Shown here piece by piece: positions 1-5,468 of a stretch of DNA of 5,468 nucleotides. The DNA comes from Actinomycetota bacterium (lineage in GTDB: Bacteria > Actinomycetota > Actinomycetes > Actinomycetales > Microbacteriaceae), in assembly GCA_018895315.1 (NCBI GenBank), contig JAHIOK010000126.1, positions 1-5,468 of the forward strand, in the 5' to 3' direction. Position 1 is the first letter of the stretch. The number at the start of each line of letters is the position of its first letter. Both the position numbers and the translations under genes were made by a program. Below the pieces are notes generated by a model. It was not told the DNA's origin. It was given only the letters and a program-made list of their open reading frames with translations, and did not search any database.

Positions 1-2901
1 CTCGAGCGTCTGTCGATCGACCTCGGCGCCGAGGCTGCGCAGCACGTCGAGAACGAGACCGATGACAACGAGGTAGACGCCGATGTCGAAGATCGTCGAA
101 GAGACGAATTCGAGGTGGCCGATCACGGGCAGCTCTGCTTCCCAGAATGCGCTGGTCAGCGGCGCCTCACCGAAGAGGACCGGGACCACCGCGCACGCGA
201 CGGCCAGCGACATGCCGACGCCGAGCAGTCGGCCGGCACCCGCGGGAGCCGCCGCACCCAGTTCGTATCGGCCACCTGCGACGTAGCGCATCACAAGTGC
301 CATTCCCGCGACGAGACCGCCGGCGAATCCGCCGCCCGGCAGGTTGTGGCCGGCGAACAAGAGATAGAGAGAAACGATGATGATCGTGTGGAAGAGGATG
401 CGCACGATGACCTCGAGCATCATGGAGCGGTTTTCGGGTCGCACGCGCTGACCACCGACCAGCCAGGCGCGCTGCCCGCTGTTCTCGGCCGACTGCGGGC
501 GAATTCCCTCGTTCGTCTCCACCAGCAGTCGGCGGCTGCGCATCTTGGGCAGCGGTGAGGTAAAGTCCGAGAGCGTATCGGCGCGGTGCGTGACGAACAC
601 GAGGGATGCCACACCCGTCGCCGCCAGGATCAGCACCGACAGCTCCCCCATCGTGTCCCAGCCGCGCAGGTCGACCAGTGCCACATTGACGACGTTCTTG
701 CCGTGACCCAGGTTGTAGGCGAGGTCGGGGTAGCGGTCGGAGATCGGCGTCGCGGTGCGCGCGCCGGTGGCGACGATCGCGACGCCGGCCATCGTGATGC
801 CCACAGCGGCCCCGAGCAGCGCCCGAGCGAACGGCCACACCGAGGCGTTGTGCTCTCCGAGTCGCGCTGGAATCCGCCGCAGCACGAGCGCGAACGCCAC
901 CAGAGTGACGGTTTCGACCAGGATCTGCGTGAGGGCGAGGTCGGGCGCGCCGCTGGTCGCGAAGAGCATGACCATGCCGAGGCCGGTCACCGACACCAGC
1001 ACGACACCGGTGTACCTCTTACGGGCGCGTACGGCGATGAACCCGGCCGCGATCATGAGGGGTGCAACGAAGAGCTGGGTCGGCGTCTGCCAGAGGTCGA
1101 GCTGGGCGTTCCACTCCGGTCCGGCGAGCAGCGCTGTGCCCTCGGCCGCGACGAAGACCACGAAGATGGTTCCCACGTAGACCGGCAGTGACCCCCGCTG
1201 CGTGAGGCTCGTCGTCGCCACCGCCAGTTTGGCCACGGCGCGCAGGCCGCCGTTGTAGACGTCCGTCGCCGTGAACGGCAACACGCGCCGGCGGGTGTCC
1301 CACCGGATCGCCCGCGCCAGCCAGAACAGCAGGGCTCCGGCCGCGATCGATCCCAGCGACAGCCAGAGCGCGGGCTCGAGTCCGTGCCAGAGGGCCAGGT
1401 GATAGGTGTGCTCCGGCGCAGGTACACCCGGTGTGGACGCGGGCGCGGTGTCGGCGTAGCCGACCAGCGCGGCATCCAACCATGGCGCTGCGAAGCCCAG
1501 CACGACGGTGAAGCCCGCCAACAGCACGGGGGCCGCGAGGAAGCCGATCGGCGGATCAGGCCATTCCGTTCGCGGCATACGCATGCCGATCGTGTCCTTC
1601 TTGGTCCAGAAGGCTCCCCAGACGAATCGGATGCCGTACGCCGCCGTGAGCGCCGAGCCCAGGACGACGCCGATCAGAGCGACAAGCCCCCACGCGGAGC
1701 CGCCGGCCACTTCGTCGAGGAGAGCGGTGAGCGCTCCCTCCTTGGCCACGAACCCGATCGTCGGAATGATGCCGACCATGGAGGCGATCGCGATCATCGA
1801 GAACGTCGCCAGCACCGGCGCCTGCCGGCCGACACCGCTGAGTTCGCCGATGTCTCGTGTGGAGAGCTGGCGGTCGATCACGCCGACCACCAGGAACAGG
1901 CTCGACTTGAACAGGGCGTGACCGATCAACAGCGCGAGGCCGGCGAGTGCAGCATCGCGTGTGCCGTAACCGATCACGACGGTGAGCAGGCCCAACTGGC
2001 TCACGGTGCCGAAGGCGAGGATGCGCTTGAGGTCGAACTCCCTCAGCGCCTGGACCCCGCCGAGCAGCATCGTGAACACCCCGAGCGAGATGATGATCGG
2101 TCGCCACGGACCGACCACGGCGAAGACGGGTGCGAGGCGCGCGATCAGGTAGATGCCGGCCTTCACCATCGCAGCGGCATGGAGGTAGGCGCTGACCGGG
2201 GTGGGCGCGGCCATCGCGCCGGGCAGCCAGAAGTGGAAGGGGAAGATCGCCGATTTGCTGAGCGCCCCGACGAGGATGAGCACCATTGCCGCGTCGACGA
2301 CGGGACCCGTCGGCGCCTCGGAGAGAACCTGCGAAAGGCTCGTCGTGCCGGCCTCGACCACGAGCAGCACGACGCCGATCAGCATCACGAGTCCGCCGAC
2401 GGTGGTGACCAACAGCGCCTGCAGCGCCGCACGGCGGCTGGCGCCACGGCGATGGTAGTACCCGATCAACAGGTACGAGAGCACGCTCGTGATCTCCCAG
2501 AACATCACCAGCACGACGAGGTCGTCGGTGAGAACGAGGCCGTACATCGCCCCGGCGAAGGCGAGCAGCACCGCGGAGAACTGCCCCACCCCGTAGGTCT
2601 TGCCGCGGAAGTACCAGCGGCAGTACAGAATCACGAGCGCACCGACACCCGTGACGATGAGCGCCATGATCCACCCGAGGGTGTCCATCCGCATCGACAG
2701 CTGGATGCCGAGGCTCGGGATCCAGTCGTATGTCTCGAACGGAATCTTCCCCGCGAGGACGTCAGCGCCCTGGATCGCGGTGACGACGAAAGCGACGATG
2801 GGCAAGAGGGCCGCGACGTAGAAGGCCCGGGCTCCGATGCGGGAGACGAGCCACGGCAATGCCAGGGGAACGACCGCGAAAGCGCCGAGAATCATCAGCA
2901 T
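1..2901 (-). CDS. mrpA: Fused MrpA-MrpB subunit of Na+/H+ antiporter (3' end off window)
   Basis: Large membrane subunit of the Mrp (Mnh) multi-subunit Na+/H+ antiporter, which exports Na+ in exchange for protons at the cytoplasmic membrane. The 967 codons visible are uninterrupted and the frame is still open at position 1. Residues 1 to about 450 form the NuoL/ND5-like proton-channel core: E136 in an FWE motif, K216 and H223 in SKSAIFPFHFWLP, K247 in HAAAMVKAG, K292 in DLKRILAFGTVSQLG, H328 and K332 in HALFKSSLF, and K387. These match the family's conserved charged residues. A DUF4040/MbhD-type segment (about 600-690) carries GAPDLALTQILVET at 651-664, and an MbhE-like segment (about 690-775) carries NVVNVALVDLRGWDT. 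A polar linker (about 771-826) joins an MrpB/MnhB domain from 828, with AGHNLPGGGFAGGL at 850-863 and FDIGVYLVVIG near 937-948. B. subtilis-type operons encode MrpA and MrpB separately; the fusion is usual in actinobacteria. The ATG at 2901 is chosen because GAGGAGG lies 6 bases upstream. mrpC-G probably follow off the left edge. Confidence 0.95.
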   Translation of the reverse strand, partial: MLMILGAFAVVPLALPWLVSRIGARAFYVAALLPIVAFVVTAIQGADVLAGKIPFETYDWIPSLGIQLSMRMDTLGWIMALIVTGVGALVILYCRWYFRGKTYGVGQFSAVLLAFAGAMYGLVLTDDLVVLVMFWEITSVLSYLLIGYYHRRGASRRAALQALLVTTVGGLVMLIGVVLLVVEAGTTSLSQVLSEAPTGPVVDAAMVLILVGALSKSAIFPFHFWLPGAMAAPTPVSAYLHAAAMVKAGIYLIARLAPVFAVVGPWRPIIISLGVFTMLLGGVQALREFDLKRILAFGTVSQLGLLTVVIGYGTRDAALAGLALLIGHALFKSSLFLVVGVIDRQLSTRDIGELSGVGRQAPVLATFSMIAIASMVGIIPTIGFVAKEGALTALLDEVAGGSAWGLVALIGVVLGSALTAAYGIRFVWGAFWTKKDTIGMRMPRTEWPDPPIGFLAAPVLLAGFTVVLGFAAPWLDAALVGYADTAPASTPGVPAPEHTYHLALWHGLEPALWLSLGSIAAGALLFWLARAIRWDTRRRVLPFTATDVYNGGLRAVAKLAVATTSLTQRGSLPVYVGTIFVVFVAAEGTALLAGPEWNAQLDLWQTPTQLFVAPLMIAAGFIAVRARKRYTGVVLVSVTGLGMVMLFATSGAPDLALTQILVETVTLVAFALVLRRIPARLGEHNASVWPFARALLGAAVGITMAGVAIVATGARTATPISDRYPDLAYNLGHGKNVVNVALVDLRGWDTMGELSVLILAATGVASLVFVTHRADTLSDFTSPLPKMRSRRLLVETNEGIRPQSAENSGQRAWLVGGQRVRPENRSMMLEVIVRILFHTIIIVSLYLLFAGHNLPGGGFAGGLVAGMALVMRYVAGGRYELGAAAPAGAGRLLGVGMSLAVACAVVPVLFGEAPLTSAFWEAELPVIGHLEFVSSTIFDIGVYLVVIGLVLDVLRSLGAEVDRQTLE

Positions 2902-2907
2902 GAGCGG

Positions 2908-2914
2908 CCTCCTC
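2908..2914 (-). promoter_or_regulatory. Ribosome binding site of mrpA
   Basis: On the minus strand this reads GAGGAGG, with 6 bases before the ATG at 2901. It is a near-ideal Shine-Dalgarno sequence and decides the start over the second in-frame ATG at 2895. It is the only strong Shine-Dalgarno sequence in the window; the other three gene starts have none. Confidence 0.8.
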
Positions 2915-2974
2915 GGGGTCGTCGGCCGCGGCGGGAGTGAACCGGGCTGGGCGATCGGGGTCTGGCTTCCAGTC

Positions 2975-2999
2975 TACGGGCGGGCATTGCCGCCCCGTA
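2975..2999 (-). terminator. Imperfect hairpin after lacI-type gene, possible weak terminator
   Basis: TACGGG (2975-2980) pairs with CCCGTA (2994-2999). After one bulged base (2993), CGG (2981-2983) pairs with CCG (2990-2992), leaving a six-base loop GCATTG. It lies 11 bases beyond the stop of the repressor gene at 3011. No T-run follows on the minus strand, so it is not a classical intrinsic terminator, although many actinobacterial terminators lack a strong U-tract. A smaller hairpin, CTGG-CTT-CCAG, sits beside it at 2962-2972. The structure could instead act in the 5' leader of mrpA mRNA if transcription starts upstream of it. Confidence 0.3.
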
Positions 3000-3010
3000 C
3001 CGGCCGCGCG

Positions 3011-4078
3011 TCAATCGGTGGTGGGAGCCGCCGCAGTGTTCCCCGCGCGGAATGTACAGGTGAACCGCACCGACACCGCATCACGCTCTTCGAGCATCGC
3101 CACGACCGCGTCGCCGGCCGCGCGGCCCTTCTCGGTCGCGGGCTGTCTCATCGTCGTGAGTTGGTACGGAGCGAGACCATCGACCGTCACTCCGTCGAAG
3201 CCGGTGACGCTGACATCCTCCGGCACGCGCAGCCCCGCCTCCTCGGCGGCGCGGATGATCCCCGCCGCCAGCAGGTCGCTATGAGCGATCACCGCCGTGG
3301 GCCTGCTGGCGGCATCGGCGAACACCACCCGCCCGGCATTCATGCCTTCGTCGATGGAGCTCGCCGCGGCCGCGTAGGCGGGGGCTTCGGGAAAGATGTC
3401 GCGTGTGCCAGAGAGGCGCAGCCGGGTGACGTCGACCGTGATGCCGGCCTCGCGGTCGGCATCCACCCATCCCGGAGGGCTATCGGCGTTCGTCGGCAGG
3501 GTGACGATCGCAACCCGCCGGTGGCCGAGGGAGCTCACATGGCTGGCCATCTGCCGCTGCGCTTCGCGGTTGTCGAGGTCGATGCGCGGAATACCGTCGC
3601 CGGCATCGCCCTCGATCACGACAACAGGGATGCCACGAGCGAGCACCGCCGTGAGCGACTCGCGCAGCCGTCCGCTGCAGCCGATGAGCACCGCAGCATC
3701 CAGCGGTGCCGTGGTCAGGGTCGGCGCCGGGCTGTTGCCCTCCGCGGCGACGTGCGTGTCTCGGAGGAGCAGGAGTCCCGCACCCAGAGGTGCGACCCCC
3801 TCGGTGAGCCCATCCATCATGAGCGTCTTCACGGGATCGAGGAATGCCGTGCCGAGGTGCTCTTCGAACACCACGCCGACGATCCCGGAGCGACCTCGGC
3901 GCAGCGACGCTGCGCGGGGGTCGGGACCGGTGTAGCCGAGGGACGCTGCGGCCGCGAGCACCCGGCTGCGGGTGACGTCCGATACCGGGGTCTTGCCGCT
4001 GAAAACCACGGACGCGGTCGAGGGAGAGACTCTCGCCTCTCGGGCGACGTCGGAGATCGTAGCTCGGCGCGCGCTCAT
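3011..4078 (-). CDS. LacI/GalR-family transcriptional repressor
   Basis: DNA-binding regulator of 355 residues, the usual family length, ending in TGA at 3013-3011. The N-terminus is a LacI helix-turn-helix: TISDVAREARVSPSTASVVFSG at about 7-28, then the VTRSRVLAAAASLGY helix (35-49) and a hinge region with L59 in RAASLRRGRSG (55-65). In this family the hinge Leu inserts at the central CG of the operator. The rest is a periplasmic-binding-protein-like effector domain, with IDLDNREA at 166-173, LGHRRVAIV at 184-192, HSDLLAAG at 266-273 and GFDG at 293-296. The recognition helix has Val where many members have Arg (SVV instead of SRV), so operator flanks may differ from the E. coli set. The start is taken as the ATG at 4078; an in-frame GTG at 4084 would add two residues, and neither has a Shine-Dalgarno sequence. 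Divergent from a transporter gene, it probably represses that gene and itself. The effector, usually a sugar or nucleoside in this family, cannot be predicted. Confidence 0.93.
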   Translation of the reverse strand: MSARRATISDVAREARVSPSTASVVFSGKTPVSDVTRSRVLAAAASLGYTGPDPRAASLRRGRSGIVGVVFEEHLGTAFLDPVKTLMMDGLTEGVAPLGAGLLLLRDTHVAAEGNSPAPTLTTAPLDAAVLIGCSGRLRESLTAVLARGIPVVVIEGDAGDGIPRIDLDNREAQRQMASHVSSLGHRRVAIVTLPTNADSPPGWVDADREAGITVDVTRLRLSGTRDIFPEAPAYAAAASSIDEGMNAGRVVFADAASRPTAVIAHSDLLAAGIIRAAEEAGLRVPEDVSVTGFDGVTVDGLAPYQLTTMRQPATEKGRAAGDAVVAMLEERDAVSVRFTCTFRAGNTAAAPTTD

Positions 4079-4086
4079 GCTCACTG

Positions 4087-4092
4087 ATGCTA
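4087..4092 (-). promoter_or_regulatory. Putative -10 hexamer of the lacI-type gene
   Basis: On the minus strand this reads TAGCAT, fitting the actinobacterial TANNNT pattern. Eight bases separate it from the ATG at 4078, so transcription would begin at or next to the start codon and give a leaderless mRNA. This agrees with the lack of a Shine-Dalgarno sequence. Only a weak -35 match is visible, TTCGAC on the minus strand at 4116-4111 (18-base spacing), and it overlaps the palindrome at 4113-4124. Repressor bound there would block this promoter. Confidence 0.4.
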
Positions 4093-4112
4093 GCGCCCGG
4101 TTTCCCGGTCGT

Positions 4113-4124
4113 CGAATCGATTCG
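4113..4124. promoter_or_regulatory. Predicted LacI-type operator (perfect 12-base palindrome)
   Basis: CGAATCGATTCG is identical to its own reverse complement. Its centre, AATCGATT, matches the AANCGNTT core common to LacI/GalR-family operators, including the central CG into which the hinge helix inserts. It lies in the 59-base divergent region, one base upstream of the -10-like hexamer of the transporter gene and over the -35 region of the repressor gene. A single bound dimer could therefore control both genes. I saw no second copy in the other non-coding gaps. The palindrome, core and position are seen directly; binding by the neighbouring repressor is inferred. Confidence 0.65.
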
Positions 4125-4125
4125 G

Positions 4126-4131
4126 TACGCT
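4126..4131 (+). promoter_or_regulatory. Putative -10 hexamer of the MFS transporter gene
   Basis: TACGCT fits TANNNT and is followed by six bases and then the ATG at 4138, the spacing expected if transcription starts at the start codon (leaderless mRNA). There is no Shine-Dalgarno sequence and no convincing -35 element. The hexamer sits immediately beside the palindromic operator, a position where a repressor would exclude RNA polymerase. Confidence 0.45.
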
Positions 4132-4137
4132 GTCGCC

Positions 4138-5370
4138 ATGGATGTATCGATCAGCCGAACCCAGCTCGTGCAATGGCGCACGGCCGTCTTCGCCATCTTC
4201 TTCGCCACGGGTCTCGGATTCGCGTCGTGGGCCTCGCGCCTTCCCGCGGTCAAGATCGACCTCGGAATCAATGATTTCGAGGTCGGTGTCCTGCTCTTCA
4301 TTTCCGGCGCTGCGGCGATCGTCGGCCTGTCACTGGCCAACGTCATCGTCGTGCGGTGGGGGGCTCGCCGCGGAATGTTCGGCACGATCATCGCTTTCGC
4401 GACCGGCATCATCATCGCCGGGCTCGGGGTGCAGTTGCTGGAGTCCTACGCCGTCGCGGCCGTCGGCCTCGCGTTGATGGGCGCGGGGATGAGCGCGACC
4501 GACGTCATGATGAATGTCGAAGCGGCCGCCGTGGAGCAGTCCTTCGGCAAAACACTCATGCCGCTGTTCCACGCCTTCTTCAGCCTCGGGACGGTCGCCG
4601 GTGCGGGTGTCGGCGTCGCGATGGCCCTGACGAATGTCGGGGTCGCGTGGCACCTCTGGGTCGTCGGCGTTCTTGTCATCGTCACGGGGCTCGTCTCGCT
4701 CCGCAGCGTGCCCACTCGGGATCTCGTGCAGGACGATCACCCGACCCGGCCATCCCGACGCGACCGCGCCGCCGAAGCCCTCGCGGTGTGGCGAGACCCT
4801 CGCACGTACGCGATCGGCGTGATCATGCTCGGCATGGCCTTCGCGGAGGGCAGCGCGAACGACTGGCTCACGATCGCGATGGTCGATGGCCACGATCAGA
4901 CGCAGGCAGTCGGCGCGATCGCGCTCACCGTGTTCTCGGTCGCCATGACCGTCTTCCGCATCCTCGGCGGGCCGCTCGTCGATCGCATCGGCCGCGTGTG
5001 GACGCTGCGCATCCTCTCGATCGCCGCGGGCGTCGGGCTCATCATGTTCATCCTGGCGCCGAGCCTGCCGACCGCGTTCATCGGTGTCGCTCTGTGGGGA
5101 GCCGGCGCCTCGCTCGGGTTCCCCCTGGGCATGTCGGCCGCGGCCGATGACCCGAGGAAGGCCGCCGCATCCGTCTCGGCCGCAGCGACGATCGGCTACC
5201 TCGCGTTCCTGTGCGGACCGCCCCTCCTGGGGTGGATCAGCCATCAGATCGGCATCCTCCCCACCCTGTGGATCATCGTCGGCCTCATCGCGATGTCGGG
5301 CCTCGCGTCGGGCGCTGCCCGACCGATCGCGGGTTCGGTCGTCGGCGCCGGAAAGGCCGAGCGCAGCTGA
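4138..5370 (+). CDS. YbjJ-like major facilitator superfamily transporter
   Basis: Cytoplasmic-membrane transporter of 410 residues with about 12 hydrophobic segments in two halves, joined by a charged loop at about 189-221. Stretches recalled as nearly shared with E. coli YbjJ (about 402 residues) are FASWASRLPA (28-37), NVEAAAVEQSFGKTLMP (126-142), HAFFSLGTVAGAGVG (145-159), MAFAEGSANDWL (233-244), VDGH (249-252) and WGAGASLGFPL (320-330). MFS motif A is degenerate in the first half (VVRWGARRG, 71-79) and clearer in the second (LVDRIGRV, 280-287). E237 and D242 are polar residues within a membrane segment and candidates for substrate or proton coupling. The ATG at 4138 is preferred to the upstream in-frame ATG at 4087. 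The protein then begins as family members do, and the longer form would run through the operator and its own promoter. It is divergent from a LacI-type repressor, which probably regulates it. YbjJ's substrate is not established to my knowledge, so none is assigned. Confidence 0.93.
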   Translation: MDVSISRTQLVQWRTAVFAIFFATGLGFASWASRLPAVKIDLGINDFEVGVLLFISGAAAIVGLSLANVIVVRWGARRGMFGTIIAFATGIIIAGLGVQLLESYAVAAVGLALMGAGMSATDVMMNVEAAAVEQSFGKTLMPLFHAFFSLGTVAGAGVGVAMALTNVGVAWHLWVVGVLVIVTGLVSLRSVPTRDLVQDDHPTRPSRRDRAAEALAVWRDPRTYAIGVIMLGMAFAEGSANDWLTIAMVDGHDQTQAVGAIALTVFSVAMTVFRILGGPLVDRIGRVWTLRILSIAAGVGLIMFILAPSLPTAFIGVALWGAGASLGFPLGMSAAADDPRKAAASVSAAATIGYLAFLCGPPLLGWISHQIGILPTLWIIVGLIAMSGLASGAARPIAGSVVGAGKAERS

Positions 5371-5392
5371 CCTCCGTGGCACCTCCCGCGGG

Positions 5393-5398
5393 TAGGCT
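5393..5398 (+). promoter_or_regulatory. Putative -10 hexamer of nucS
   Basis: TAGGCT fits TANNNT and lies six bases before the ATG at 5405, which would give a leaderless transcript. The 34-base gap after the transporter stop holds no Shine-Dalgarno sequence near the ATG. The nearest -35-like sequence, CTGACC at 5367-5372, overlaps the transporter stop codon and is 20 bases away, longer than usual. A GC palindrome, CCCGCGGG (5385-5392), directly precedes the hexamer. Confidence 0.45.
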
Positions 5399-5404
5399 CG
5401 TCCA

Positions 5405-5468
5405 ATGCGCCTCGTCATCGCCCGCTGCTCCGTGGACTACAGCGGTCGATTGAACGCACATCTGCCCC
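5405..5468 (+). CDS. nucS: Endonuclease NucS, N-terminal fragment (runs off window)
   Basis: The 21 codons visible encode MRLVIARCSVDYSGRLNAHL followed by P. This closely matches the start of mycobacterial NucS as I recall it (MRLVIAQCTVDY, then GRLTAHLPSARR). NucS (EndoMS) cuts DNA at mismatches and provides the non-canonical mismatch repair of actinobacteria and some archaea that lack MutS/MutL. The N-terminal part visible belongs to the DNA-binding and dimerisation domain; the C-terminal RecB-like nuclease domain would lie to the right. The start is 34 bases after the transporter stop on the same strand. Its own -10-like hexamer argues for independent expression rather than a true operon with the transporter. 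Identification rests on 21 residues, but these are distinctive. Confidence 0.85.
   Translation, partial: MRLVIARCSVDYSGRLNAHLP

Noticed and set aside
415..426. Internal ATG pair at codons 827-828 of the Mrp gene as a separate mrpB start
   Set aside because: No Shine-Dalgarno sequence precedes it and the frame is continuous with mrpA, so a fused protein is the simpler reading.
1384..2940. A 518-codon open frame on the plus strand opposite mrpA
   Set aside because: Its translation is rich in Asp, Glu, Arg, His and Gln with no domain character, which is typical of the antisense frame of a GC-rich membrane-protein gene. The minus-strand frame through it is a clear MrpA protein.
2971..2976. TAGACT on the minus strand as a -10 element for mrpA
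   Set aside because: The hexamer fits TANNNT, but nothing resembling a -35 element stands 16-19 bases upstream and it lies against the hairpin stem. The support is too weak.
2837..4087. A 416-codon open frame on the plus strand across the repressor gene
   Set aside because: It runs through the mrpA start and the whole non-coding gap, and lies antisense to a full LacI-family protein with all expected motifs. It is a shadow frame.
4087..4137. Upstream ATG at 4087 as the transporter start
   Set aside because: It would add 17 residues without family resemblance and place the coding sequence over the palindrome and the -10-like hexamer. The ATG at 4138 gives a normal family N-terminus.
5385..5392. 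CCCGCGGG palindrome before nucS as a terminator or operator
   Set aside because: It has no loop and no T-run, and 8-base GC palindromes are expected by chance in DNA of this composition.
4330..5418. A 362-codon open frame on the minus strand opposite the transporter and nucS start
   Set aside because: It has the same charged, low-complexity antisense composition, and the plus-strand frame is an unmistakable MFS transporter.

Overview
The window is GC-rich and densely coded. It most likely comes from a high-GC actinobacterium, probably of the Microbacteriaceae (Microbacterium-like) type. The grounds are the strong G/C bias at codon third positions, an Mrp antiporter subunit A with the MrpB domain fused to its C-terminus, gene starts that lack Shine-Dalgarno sequences but have a TANNNT hexamer a few bases upstream, and the first codons of nucS, the actinobacterial/archaeal mismatch endonuclease. 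The genus is inferred, not proven.

Layout. Positions 1-2901 (minus strand) hold the first 967 codons of a fused MrpA-MrpB Na+/H+ antiporter subunit. Its 3' end and the expected mrpC-G genes lie beyond the left edge. I read this frame codon by codon and found no stop or frameshift. A 109-base gap (2902-3010) holds a clear ribosome binding site for mrpA and an imperfect hairpin behind the upstream gene. Positions 3011-4078 (minus) encode a LacI/GalR-family repressor. A compact divergent region (4079-4137) follows, with a perfect 12-base palindrome of LacI-operator type between two outward-facing -10-like hexamers. Positions 4138-5370 (plus) encode a 410-residue major facilitator transporter closely resembling E. 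coli YbjJ. After 34 bases the first 21 codons of nucS start at 5405 and run off the right edge.

How the genes relate. The LacI-type repressor and the divergent transporter look like a self-contained regulator/transporter pair sharing one operator. The ligand and the transported substrate cannot be read from the sequence. The Mrp gene (cation/proton exchange, pH and Na+ homeostasis) and nucS (replication fidelity) are housekeeping genes flanking this pair, with no evident functional link to it. I found no mobile element, CRISPR array, tRNA or rRNA, and no convincing sign of an undescribed system. The most informative non-coding signal is the divergent operator/promoter region.
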